From Allantophomopsis cytisporea (taxonomy: Eukaryota > Ascomycota > Leotiomycetes > Phacidiales > Phacidiaceae): a stretch of 64,000 bases of DNA. A program made the translations under genes and the position numbers. The notes beneath the pieces were generated by a model. That model saw only the letters and a list, made by a program, of their open reading frames with translations, did not search any database and was not told where the DNA came from. Each line of letters begins with the position of its first letter. Position 1 is the first letter of the stretch. This document shows positions 23,201 to 34,542 of this stretch, piece after piece. The DNA lies in the NCBI GenBank assembly GCA_024752435.1, contig CP103025.1, forward strand, positions 744,001 to 808,000, given 5' to 3'.

Positions 23201-25089
23201 CCTGATAGTTGCAAGAAAGCCAATGGAATGTGGTAGCAAATTATGAAAGGTTATAAGATTGAGGGGCTGTGTTTATATAGATATTGCAGGAGGGCAAATT
23301 GAATATTGTGAAGCTGGCTGGAAATGGCCCATCCCTTTACGTAAGTTCAAGAAGATAGAGTTACTGCACGCTTGATCAATGGAGGTTCTGTCATCTGAGT
23401 TTGGCAGCGCGGGCCGAGTGTGTGTTGTATTGGCAAATCGGATGCGGGATATTTCACTCCCGAATCAACAATCAATACACAAGACCCGTGTCCGCGCCCT
23501 CGGCTCGCCCTTCACGCCGCTTTTCACTCGGATTATGCTTGAGCATATATGTTTCGTACAACATGTTGTTGTACCTGCCTTTTTCGACCACTTAGCAAGA
23601 TGAGATTACGTACATACATGCATGTATGCTTGCCATTCAGGTAATGCAAAGCGAGTATCCCCCCCTACTCATAGCCAATGCATATTCAGATTGTGAAAGA
23701 TATGACTTATGACTCACTGAGTCACATCTCTCCTATTCACTTCACTACTTATGACCATGATTTTATCTTCTCAGCCCAAGAAATGGATGAGTTCCTCATC
23801 ACAATCCCGGACAATTCATCCTCTAACCTACCAGCCACTATTGCTTTAGGATGTTTCCGATGAATATCCCTCCAGCTTCAGATAATGGACCCTACTCTGC
23901 ACTCAATAAATAGGTTGATATCATTTCATATCCAAATTCGTCGGGCGTATTCCGATCAACGTACCCGGCATTGTAGGAAAAACGAGTATATAATGAACAT
24001 GTCAAATTATACTGAAGAGACTGAGCCCTGCTGACCAGAGGCTCTTGCTAAATTGCATGTGTTGCTGTAACCTGTAGGTTTCAAAAAGTGATCTGCATAT
24101 GAGTATTTGAACTAACTTACAAGTACTTTGTAAGAAGAAAAAAGAAAGCAAAAATTGAACAGTAAAACGTCATAGCAAATTCAGTCCGATGCTTTGGATC
24201 GTTGAGCTGTAGAAGAGACTATATCGAACCGATACCGATTATGAAAAGCCACACGCAGACACCATAGACCCATAACTTGACTAGATCTGATACCGTCTTC
24301 GGGGAAAAAATTCCCGAATCAGTATGCTGAGCTATAAAACGGACATCGTTTTGATAATCATCAAATTACCCAGATAGACGAAATCAGCGATAGTGCATGA
24401 TCCCACTGTACCCCCTCCCCTTGATAGGTAAGCAACGGCCAATGAAGGGGATTTGATTAATGTACAACACCGGAGCACATTGTTTCGCGTGGAAATTTTT
24501 ATACTTTCAGTCGATATATGAAGCACTGCAGATCATCGAAAAGAGCACAAACTCTGGCTCTTAGTTATCAGAAAATGTGGCGACAGAGTTGATTTAAAAT
24601 GAAGCAGAGGCATCTGGTAGCACATCTATCAGATTTGCATGAGAATGGAGACAAGCAGAGGAGCAGATATGCTGGGAAGATTCAGGTTGAAGTCATGTTA
24701 TGGACAGGGAAAGCTCCATGCTCAGCATATCAGAATAGGAATTGACAGTGAAGAGAGTCTCTTGCTGGCAGACCACAAAACTTGATATATACTGTAGCTA
24801 GACAATTCTACTCCCCATCGTAACTATGTTCAGTAACAGGAACTTGACCTCTATCCTACTGCTTCATCTCCCGGATGCATTTCTCCACCTGTCCCTTCGT
24901 CGTTGCTCCCTAAGCTCATGTTCTCGAGTGCATGTCCATTACATATGACAACCTTACTGGTATATGCATTGGGATTGTACTCGTGTGATCCATTGTACTG
25001 ACATTGAGGTGTCGACAACTCATCCAGATTTTGTTTCAGAATATCTGCTTCTATCGCTGAATCGTAGCCATACTCTGAAAAGTAAACGT

Positions 25090-25290
25090 TCAGACGTCTT
25101 GATACAGGTGCGCCACTTGGCATTGGGTGAGAAGAGAGTGTTCGGGAGGGATGTAGAAGAGGCGAGAGGCAAGGTATAGCATGAGTATCAACAGAGAGTC
25201 AAGACTTGCGAGGGCGTAGTTGAAATTGACGAGAGTAGTAATGAAAATGATCAGTTGGAGAAAAAGCGAGCCAAGGTTGTCCAGCGCCAT
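25090..25290 (-). CDS. Doubtful small membrane protein ORF
   Basis: An ATG-started frame encodes 66 aa with two hydrophobic stretches (LFLQLIIFITTLVNF and LLILMLYLASRLFYIP). A minus-strand CTGAAC branch-like site and TTTTCAG acceptor at about 25078-25096 hint at a spliced gene continuing into the open frame down to 24851 (acidic, no known motif), but I find no donor that joins the frames neatly. It may be a short membrane protein or chance. Confidence 0.2.
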   Translation of the reverse strand: MALDNLGSLFLQLIIFITTLVNFNYALASLDSLLILMLYLASRLFYIPPEHSLLTQCQVAHLYQDV

Positions 25291-25710
25291 GATGACAAAT
25301 TCCTTTGATGTTGGGTGTCTGGGAGAAGCAATCAAGTGCGTATTGCCCTGGGGTAAGCGCCGTCGGTCCCCAGCTTCTAACACTGGAGATATTGTCGTAT
25401 ACTAGGAGGCACGACTCCACGATCGGTGTGCGTAGGGGATGTGCTCCTTCTGTCTCTTACTTTATAGAGTACTTTTGATACAGTGAGCAGAATTTTGACA
25501 TTCACCCTCGTGGTAGAGCCACCGGGTTGGCTGGGTCATCGGAAATTTATATAGAATTCTTGAATTCCACATGAACATGGAGCTAACCTCTCGCCATGAC
25601 TGGTTGTATCGTAATATATGGTGGTAGATATTGGTAGGTAGACGCGATAATGGTGATAGCGATTAGAGGCTGTAACTCTTTGGTTAAGCTACTCGTTTGG
25701 TTCTGACTGC

Positions 25711-25747
25711 CTTACCTAAGGTGCCTTACCTAAAGGTGCCTTACCTG
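25711..25747. repeat. Short tandem repeat of a GGTGCCTTACCTAA-like unit
   Basis: The unit CCTTACCTAAGGTG is repeated two to three times with small changes. Related TTACC-rich stretches occur elsewhere in the window (26898-26919 and 54484-54530). Confidence 0.6.
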
Positions 25748-26066
25748 GACGATCATCGTCATCCGTCATTGTTAGCGCAAGGTCGGGGAACACGCAGTAT
25801 TCCCTCGAACTACATACGGTAATACTCGAAGTCAAGCACCTGCTGCACTTTCGGCTAACCTACCCGGGAATTGCCGAGAAGCTGCCACAATGCCTCCCGC
25901 CTTCACATCCCAAAGATCATAGGGTGATATGATAAATACGGAGGCAGCATAGACAAAAAAAAAACAAACAAAAAAAACAAAAAGGATCTCTACGATTTAA
26001 TATGGATTGCAGAATATACAAAACTGATATACACCAGTATAATATATATGTTAATTGGTAAGCCTA

Positions 26067-26754
26067 CTATAAAGGCTCGGCTTCGTAAGGTGGTGGAAGG
26101 TCGTCCTCCACGACTAATTGAGGAGGCCGTTGTACTGAGGTTCCAGCATTACTATCAGTCTGCGAAGCTCCTTGATGGACTTTATTCCTATGCATCTTCT
26201 GATACTCGCGATAGCCAAGAACAGCTTCTACATCCTCGCCATCTTCCGATTCACTGTCCTCGTCGTCCTCAGAACAGGATTCATAACGTCTGCGTCTATG
26301 TCGTTGCGTAGCTCTACTCCGCAAAGTGTCCTCAAGTAGATAGGGGATGAAGCTGAACATGAGCCCGAATATAGAGAGTATCCTGTACGTATAAGTATGA
26401 CCTTATTGACTATATATGTAGTTTGTAGACTTACAGTAGTATACTGGCCAAAACTAATGTGGGTAGGGAGGCTACGAATGCAAAGGCGAACAACAGATTG
26501 AGGAGACAGATAATAACGATAGCCAAGTTCAAAAGCAGTAGTCCAAGGTTCGATGTCTTAGCAAAACCAGAACCCCGCATGTTCCGAGCCTGGAAATATA
26601 TACAGGCTGCGGCTGAGCCATGTAGAAGGATTTTCATACAGACGAAGGGATGAAAAGGCCAGTCAACAAAGTCGAGGAAGGAAATGAAGAGCATCAAAGT
26701 GAGCTCCATAAACCAGACAATTGCAAAGGTCCTGGTTATCCGGTGGGCTCCCAT
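26067..26754 (-). CDS. Tetraspan-type membrane protein with C-terminal PPPY motif
   Basis: Two exons, 26754-26435 and 26382-26067, give 211 aa. The 52-nt intron (GTAAGT...CAG) splits a Leu codon in the last membrane segment. Four hydrophobic segments are visible, about residues 9-30, 37-56, 69-90 and 92-122. The cytosolic-looking tail has a basic patch (RHRRRR), a long acidic stretch (EDDEDSESEDGEDVE) and ends with PPPY at 203-206. The overall pattern resembles Golgi vesicle proteins of the Tvp18/Tvp23 kind or similar fungal tetraspans, but no exact family is recognised. PPxY motifs bind WW domains such as those of Rsp5, so ubiquitin-dependent trafficking is plausible. Splicing and ORF are well supported; family is open. 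Confidence 0.75.
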
Positions 26755-28212
26755 GATCTATGTTTATTGGTAGCAGGTGCGAAATAGAGGCTTAAGAGGT
26801 TGCGAGAAAGTGATATCTCGTGGTTGATGAGTGAGTGAGAGCATTACTGAGGCCCCCATCCCACGTCGTCGCCTTCACGTACTACGTAGAGTATGTACCT
26901 TACCTTACCTTACCTTAGGGTAATGTTTCAGCATGACCAAATTTGTAGTCCACAATTCTTGCATAATGTATGTTACCTTGGCTTTACACCTGCAATAGCG
27001 ATAACAATACTTGCACACAATCAACAGTCCTACTACATACCAAGTACTACTCACACAGAGCAGGTTTTGGAGGGAACATAATAGAAGAAAATTGATTAGA
27101 GAAATTCGAAAATTAACTCGCTGAGTCGTTCTAGAATATTGAGGGCAGGACAATCACTGACTCGACAGGAGAAAAGAGGGAGGAGGACCATGAAAGATCT
27201 ACCACACTCCGAGATCAAAAATCAAACAATCCCCTACGGGCGAGAAGCAAGAGACCCTGAGGTGTTCTGCGAGTCTGATAGATGATATTGCATGTGATAG
27301 AGTATTACGTTGACTACTTTACATCGTCACCAAAATTTCATAAGTCCACAGCGAATTTACAGATTGACTCGATGGCATCGAGTAAAGAAAAGAGAAAGAT
27401 AACGGCAACCTAAGATTGTAAGGTAGAAAAAAAACAACGAAAAAGGCAGATAGCGACAAATGGTCGGGATCTTGGTGGGATCAGGGACGGACGGGACTTC
27501 CGCTCCCCTTACCCATGTCAATGTGCCGCTTAACCTTTTGACCCTTTTCCCTCTCTTTTTCCCCGCCATCACTTGTTTTCTGGTGCCTGAGGATGTAGTA
27601 CATATTTGACTCTTAAGCACCACCCCGCGGCGAATGAAGATTTAACATTGTGACTCGATGAGATCGAGTAACTATCAATTATCGCAACTCGCCGATAGCA
27701 CTATCCATCCGGTCACGGCCCCCATGTTACTTTGACCTATCATGCAATCGGCATCTCTCCCGACGGTCGGAATGCAGCCACAGACGCAGGGCACAAGACT
27801 TTTCAAGAAGTCAATCATGCATTTGGATCGCATGCGCAAATGGAAAAAGAGGAAGAAGATTGAAAAAGGCACCCAACAAGAGGGTGTGAAAAGATTGCTG
27901 ATAGGTCATGAAGCAGTCGAGCTGCGCGCGTGGTCGAACTCCCACTCCATGTGGAAAAGCATCTTTACTGCTTCGTCTGTTCAACCCCATCCAGACTTAG
28001 TCCACATAAAGTAAGTCCTACCTTACAACTTCGAATCCTAATCCGAAGCCGGTAAGAAAGCACTTTTTAGTTTCGTTACATCTACATGCGATAAGGCTGT
28101 CGTTTCTGGGCATCTGCTGCTTGCGCATCATTTCATTCTCTCATTCTGTCCTGGAAAGCCCACATTTTGGTATATATATATACTCTGCCTTCCCCCCGCT
28201 CTTTAGGGAAGT
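26755..28212. other. Intergenic region between divergent tetraspan and NCS1 genes
   Basis: 1.46 kb that must contain both promoters. It has a CCTTA tandem at 26898-26919 and a TATA-rich stretch (about 28174-28183) some 30 bp upstream of the NCS1 ATG. The 90-aa frame at 27742-28014 is Lys/Gln-rich, without known features, and I do not call it. Confidence 0.5.
26898..26919. repeat. CCTTA pentanucleotide tandem repeat
   Basis: About four copies of the CCTTA unit in tandem, in the promoter region between the tetraspan and NCS1 genes. Confidence 0.8.
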
Positions 28213-30373
28213 ATGAGCCATTCTTTTTCTGATGAGTACCATATTACTGAATACATTGGGAGCGACGAGCAATCTGTTGAAGACCATTCCCTTTTTCATC
28301 CTCGCGCCGAGTCAGAACCACTGTTATTCAGTCCTGGTCCATCATACAGCAACACTCCACAAAGGGTTCAATCACCAAGTTGCCCGCATCCAGCATCTTT
28401 TCAGACATCACTTCAGACGAACCTGCAATACTCTGACGAACCTTATTATCTCAGCCTCATAATGGAGAAAATCAGAGGAAGCAATGTGGGAAAAGCCTTA
28501 GAAGTTGATAGCGGCGAAGTTGGCCTCTCCAACTCCCAGCTTATGCTGTGCAACTATGATCTCAAACCTGTGGAACCTGAGCGTCGACAATGGAGGAACT
28601 GGAATTTCGTGGGCTTCTGGATTGCCGATTCTTTCAACATTGTATGTATTTTTTGTGAAGTACACGCTTGAGGTCCCATGCTGACATATAACGTAGAACA
28701 CTTGGATGATTTCGTCCTCGATGATTTCGGACAATGGGCTATCGTGGTGGCAGTCCTGGCTTTGTGTATGGATCGGATACAGTATCTCGGCATGTTTTAT
28801 CTGTGCTACAGCGCGTATTGGAGCCACATACCATATTGGGTTCCCTGTTGTCTCTCGTGCGAGCTTCGGCGTGTGGGGTGCTTTATGGCCCGTCTTTAAT
28901 CGAGCTGCGATGCAAGTTACTGTCATAGATGTAAAACCAGACTCCGCTGACCGTGATATTAGGGCTTGTGTGTGGTATGGCGTTCAAGCATGGATCGGGG
29001 GTGAGTGTGTAACTCTTATGATCAGTGCTATCTGGCCCTCCTATCAGAATCTCCATAATAGCATCCCGAACTCTGGTACAAGCACAATGGCTTTGGTATC
29101 CTTCATTGTCTTCTGGCTCTGCTCTTTGCCTGCAATCTGGTTTCCGGTCCACAAAATCCGCCATTTGTTTACAGTCAAAGCATATGTTGTTCCTATCGCA
29201 GGTCTATCATTCTTTATATGGGCTGTTGTACGCGCCAGGGGTCTTGGTCCCATCGTAAAGCAGCCAGCCACTGCATCAGGGTGAGTTACGAAAATCTTTT
29301 GGCTTCACAGAAAACTAATGCTTTCTTAGATCCAAACTTGCTTGGGGCATAATCACGGGCATTATGAGCGCCATCGCCAACTTTGCAAGTAAGTTTTTCA
29401 TCAGTTCCTTCTGTCAGCCACAACTGCGTTCTCTCTATCACTTATGAACCCCTCCAATTTTGTCGAATGGCTCCTAACCTCGTTTACAGCTCTCATTGTG
29501 AACGCACCGGACTTTTCGCGTTTTGCTCGCAAGCCAAAGGATGCATTCTTGTCTCAAATGATAACCATCCCTGTTGGGTTTGCCGTAACTTCCTTCATTG
29601 GTATCATCGTATCATCATCTTCCACCATAATATTCGGAACGGCAATCTGGAATCCTCTTGACCTCCTCACTGCGTTTCTCAATGAAGGAGGCTCTGGAAA
29701 CCGCGCTGGAGTGTTTTTCATTGCCAGCTCCTTTTCCTTAGCACAGCTTGGCACAAACATTGCAGCGAATTCAGTGTCCGCGGGAACAGACATGACCGCT
29801 CTCCTTCCTCGCTACATTAATATTCGCCGTGGTGGTTATATTTGTGCCGTCATTGGTCTTGTCATTTGCCCTTGGAACTTTCTCAACGGAGCGTCTTCCT
29901 TTACCACCTATCTCAGCGCCTATTCAGTCTTTTTGTCCTCCATTGCCGGTGTCATCATTTGCGATTATTACCTTGTTCGCAAGGGCTTCCTTTCTGTGAA
30001 GGACCTCTACTCCGCTCGCGCATCAGCCCCATATTTTTACACCTACGGCATCCATTGGAGAGGATATACAGCATACATTGCTGGTATCCTTGTCAATATT
30101 GTTGGATTCGTTGGTGCTATTGGAAAACGTGTGCCAAAAGGAGCCACATATATATACAATCTGAATTTCTTTGCGGGATTCATTGTTTCAAGTACAGTTT
30201 ACTCTATTCTGTGTAGAATATTCCCAGTTCCTGCTACCTCAGATGTCTGGATGGAGGTTGGTGACGAGATTGTGGATTTGGCATATGTAGAGAGTGACAG
30301 CGAGAGTAGAAATATGGAATCCTGGAAAGGTGGGGAATTACAGACTAGCAGGAAGGATAATAAGGGTATATGA
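28213..30373 (+). CDS. NCS1 family nucleobase/allantoin/thiamine-type permease
   Basis: Five exons: 28213-28641, 28697-28911, 28963-29280, 29330-29388 and 29490-30373, giving 634 aa. The second intron is GC-AG (GCAAGT...CTGAC...ATTAG, 28912-28962). It joins NRAAM to ACVWYGVQ, the standard NCS1 sequence; reading through adds 17 unrelated residues in frame. A long Ser-rich N-terminus (about 110 aa) precedes KPVEPERRQW and ADSFNINTWMISSSM at the first membrane segment. Later blocks are SRASFGVWGAL, YGVQAWIGGE, VNAPDFSRFAR, LAQLGTNIAANSVSAGTDMTAL and DYYLVRKGF. About 12 membrane helices are expected in the plasma membrane. NCS1 proteins import uracil, allantoin, uridine, cytosine/purines or thiamine with H+. 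The substrate cannot be read safely from sequence. Confidence 0.92.
28912..28962 (+). other. GC-AG intron in the NCS1 permease gene
   Basis: 51 nt beginning GCAAGT and ending ATTAG, with CTGAC 12 nt before the acceptor end. Only this pair of sites gives the conserved NRAAM-ACVWYG junction. The GT option three bases downstream in the same area (CAA|GTTACT) puts the next exon out of frame and hits a stop within about 15 codons. Confidence 0.8.
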
Positions 30374-30717
30374 TGAGTTTTCATTCGGTTTTTAACGATG
30401 CAAAAGTTTTAGAATGACGAGAAGGCAGTAAATCATCCATGGAATTACTATTATAGTTTTTATTCACAAGTGCTAATAAACGATATTGAGGATAATGAAT
30501 ATTCTGATGTGACTTATTTTTGGGGAATGAAGTCGTGAAGAGAAGAAATAAGTGCCAAAAGAATCATGTGTCGGGGCAATTCGTTTGGCGGTGAGGAAGA
30601 ATCGATTTTTGATTGGTCCAAATTAATCGTAGTGCATCTCTATCGATAATCTCGAGAAATTTCTCGTACACAGAGCAATCAACAAGCACGGCGCAAGAGC
30701 CAACACAGCCTTTCAAA
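30374..30717 (+). other. Intergenic region NCS1 to RRP12, RRP12 promoter
   Basis: 344 bp between tandem genes. A reverse CCAAT box (ATTGG) lies at 30612-30616, about 100 bp before the RRP12 ATG. No other feature seen. Confidence 0.45.
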
Positions 30718-33700
30718 ATGTCTTTGGAAGAAAAGCTCGACAAGATCAGACAGCCGAAGCTGCAGGGCCAGCAGCAGGTAAGTCAATCATATGTTGAAAT
30801 TAATTATCACAAATATTAGTTGCTGACGGGTTTTTCCTAGACTGGCATCGTTTTAAAGGCTGTCGAAGATACCCTTCGCGATCAGAAGACCGAATTCACA
30901 CCCACCGGATACTTCGCAGCTCTTCTTGCACTTTTGAGACAAGCAATTAATACTACAACTGGTGCTGTCAATAAAGACCTAGCAACTTCTGTTGTTTATC
31001 TGCTCGATGTTGTTACTCCAAATACCCCAGAGCCTCTTCTTCGATCGAAATTCTCGCAAATTCTCACCAATATCGCCCCAGCGTTAACCCTCCCAGAAGC
31101 AGATGCGCCACTCCTCAGACCTTCTTTAGGATGTCTTGAGTCGCTTCTTGTTGCTCAAGATGCTGCAGCATGGGAACTACCACAGACAGAAATCGGTCCA
31201 CGCCGTGGTATCGCTGGACTTCTCAGTTTCGCGGTCGACCATAGACCAAAAATCAGAAGACGCGCGCAAGATGCATTGACGAAGGTTCTCAAGAATCCAC
31301 CACCAAGTCCTTCTCTGGATCACCCTGCGGCGGATATGTGTGCGGAGCAGGCTCTCAGAAGCTTGAGTGATTTGGCTACCAAGGCGGCTCAAGCAAAGAA
31401 GCAGAGAAAGGGTACCCAGGGAGAGCACGAGCCTGCGCTTATCCACGCTCTTCATTTAGTGAAGACCGTAGCTTCAGCATCCGGAGGGTGGCCTAGCAGA
31501 AAGATCGAGGCATTGTGTGAGCTCTTGTTGAATATTTCTCGATCAAGCAATGAATACATGACAATGGCAGCTTTCGAGGTTTTCGAGATTATCTTCGAGG
31601 GTATGTCTTCCGACGAATCATCTTCCTCAAAGCTTCCTCGCCTTCTGGAGGTCATTTCCGAATTACGACCATCCCAAAACGACTCACAACTTCTTCCACC
31701 CTGGATTGCTGTTATTTCCAGAGGATATGATGTGTCGGCACAAGTTGAGCCAGAGGATACTTTCCAAAAATTGCCAGACCTTTTTGAAATGATTTCTTCC
31801 TTCCTGGCCTCCTCATCGCATAACATTCGAGTATCGGCCTCTGAATGTCTTATTTCCTTTATGGCAAACTGTATTCCTGATTCTGTTCTTCTTGAACCAT
31901 CGATTTACGACGAAAAGGTACTTGAGAAGCTTGCTAGAGCAGCAACAGATCTTCTGAGCGTCAAGTACCAGGCAGCTTGGATGGAGGTATTCAATGTCTT
32001 GGGAGCTATGTTTGAAGGACTTCGCTGGCGGTCAGACCCAATCCTTGAGGGTGTTGTCAAGACCATTGGGGAGCTTCGGGGAAGTGATGCATTCGCAGGA
32101 AAGAAGGAGGCAGATGAGATCCTTGGAAAAGCTATACGGTCAATGGGTCCTGAGAGAGTCCTTGAGATACTCCCACTGAACCTTGCGAAGCCTAAGGCTG
32201 GACAACCAGGTCGTGCTTGGCTTTTGCCAATCCTCCGTGACTATGTCAGCAACACTAACTTGCAGCACTTCAAGACCGAATTTGTACCTTTGAGTGAATT
32301 GATGTTCCAGAGAGTCATTGATAACGGAGATGCCGAAAAGACTATGGAAATTAAGATCTTTGAGACTTTGGTGCAACAGATCTGGGCTCTTCTTCCGGGT
32401 TATTGCGACCTGCCTCTGGATCTTACTACATCATTCGATCAGGGCTTCGCTGAGATGGTGGCAAACTTGCTCTACAAGCAGATTGAGCTTAGATCGGATG
32501 TCTGCCGAGCCCTTCAGACATTAGTAGAGTCCAATCAAGCTATAACATCCATTGAAGGCGAAGAAGATTTGGTTCTACAGAGCAGAGTTTCAAAGGCTGC
32601 CGCACAAAAGAACCTGGACCATCTCTCTACGTTTGCTGGAAACATGCTCGCAGTCCTGTTCAATGTCTACAGTCAAACACTACCTCAATTTCGCGGATAT
32701 ATCTTGAAATGTATCAACGCATTCCTTAGCATTACGCCGGCTCAAGAATTAATGGCTACATTTGAGCGTGTTACTACCGCACTTGAAGGTTCATTGGCTG
32801 ATGCTGGCACGCAAACACAAGCCGAGAAGCAAAAGCAGAAGAAAGAAGACAAGATGCCACCAATGAGCCATACTCTTATGGATCTCGTCATTACCATTTC
32901 CATCTACTTACCCCGCGAAAGCTTCGCAACTCTTTTCAACATGGCTGCTGTAATCATTGTTAAGGATGATGATCCGCAGTTACAAAAGAAGGCGTACAAG
33001 CTCATTCCTCGTCTTGGTGACTCTCCTGCTGGTGAGGTCGCCCTCAAGGAGCGCTCAGCAGAGTTGCAACAGTTGCTTCTCAACAGCTCAGAAAAGGTCT
33101 CAGCTCCTGCCAAGAAGGATCGAATGACGGCAATTTCGACTCTTATTCCTCACTTGCCAGATACCGAGCTTCACTTTATTCCATCAGTCTTGTCCGAAGT
33201 TGTTATCGGTTGCAAGGAGGTTAACGAAGGCGCCAGAACGACGGCCTTTGACCTTTTGATTCTCATGGGAGAGCGTCTCAACTCTGCGACAGGTGCCCTT
33301 ATCCAGAACGGCAAGGTTCCGCATATGCCAGATGATGCACCAGCTGTTAGTGCAAATCTTGAAGAGTACTTCACCATGGTCTCCGCCGGTCTTGCGGGCA
33401 GTACACCTCATATGGTTTCGGCTTCCATTACGGCATTGACAAGAATTCTCTACCACTTCCGCTCTTCCCTTCAGCCCGCCACTCTCACTGATTTGGTCCA
33501 AACTATGGATCTCTTTCTGACATCCAACAACCGCGAAATTGTCCGTAGTGTTCTTGGGTTCGTCAAAGTCTGTGTCATTAGTTTACCAACTACATTGATG
33601 CTTCCTCGTCTCGAAACATTGATTCCTAACTTGATGGTCTGGAGTCACGAGCACAAAGCTCATTTCAAGGCCAAGGTAAAGCACATTCTTGAGCGCATGA

Positions 33701-34542
33701 TGCGTCGTTTCGGTGTTGAGGTTGTCAATAAATGGTGTCCCGAGGAAGACAGAAAGCTCATTACCAACATTCGCAAGACCAAGGAACGAAACAAGCGTCA
33801 CAAGGATGCTGCAAAGGCAGCCGGAGCGGAAGGATCTGATGACGAGGATGAGGGTGCCAAGGGCGGGAAGAGAAAGAACAAGTTTGAGAGTGAATATGAT
33901 GAAGCTGTGTATGGCAGTGACTCCGATGATGGCTCTGATGTCTCAGACAATGAGGTTCTTGGTAAGAGCGGTAAGAAGGCTCAGAAAGGCGGCAATGCAT
34001 ACATTGTAGAGGATGAAGATGAGCCGTTGGATCTTCTTGACAAGAAGTCTCTGGCCAACATCAGCTCTACGAAGCCTCTCAAGCAACGTGGAGCACCGAC
34101 CAGAACTAAGGCCAAAGTGGACTTGGATGGAAAGCTGCTTCTGGGAGACAGTGATGATGAAGATGCTATGATCCTCGATACTCCTGCAAATGAAGAGGAT
34201 GGTGGAGTCGGTGCCTATGTGCAGGCACTCAAGGGCAAGGATGCAGTGCAGAGAGGCCAGAGGGGCAAGCTGAAGTTCAGTAACAAGCGCAGCAAGGACG
34301 ACGATGAGGAGATGGAAGTTGATGATGAGGATATTCAAGCCGTGAAGAAACAAATTGGTGCCGGTAGAGGTGGTAAAGGCGGCCCTCAGCGTGGTGGTCG
34401 TGGAGGGGATAAAGGCAGAGGTGGCAAAGGAGGCAGAGGAGGAATTGCGTCTGGCCGTAAGGGGCTCGGCGAGGGTAAGAGAAGCGGTGGAGATTCAAGA
34501 GTCGGAAAGCCTCAGCGTGGTGGCAGAGGCGGTAGACGCTGA
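30718..34542 (+). CDS. RRP12: Ribosomal RNA processing protein RRP12
   Basis: Two exons, 30718-30777 and 30841-34542, give 1253 aa, near the usual 1230-1290. The 63-nt intron (GTAAGT...CTAG) follows residue 20 and is in phase 0. The product begins MSLEEKLDKIRQPKLQGQQQ and is built mainly of HEAT-type helical repeats to about residue 1000 (NUC173 region within). The last 230 residues are acidic/Lys-rich disorder ending in an RGG-type tail (RGGRGGDKGRGGKGGRGG). Rrp12 is needed for late maturation and nuclear export of 40S and 60S pre-ribosomes. The start has a TCAAAATG context. This assignment is strong from order of repeats, length and tail. Confidence 0.92.

Larger units (their letters stand above)
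23201..26066. other. 2.9 kb intergenic region, at most one doubtful small gene
   Basis: Upstream of the PNPOx-like gene and downstream of the tetraspan gene. Apart from the doubtful ORF at 25090-25290, I see no gene. A GGTGCCTTACCT-type repeat lies at 25711-25747 and an A/C-rich simple stretch at 25957-25983. Confidence 0.45.

Noticed and set aside
27742..28014. 90-aa Lys/Gln-rich ORF before the NCS1 gene
   Set aside because: No motif, overlaps an antisense frame and lies in the promoter region; looks like chance.
28912..28962. 17-residue insertion in the NCS1 permease as a real protein segment
   Set aside because: The segment has intron-like ends and branch site, and its removal gives the family sequence; better explained as a GC-AG intron.
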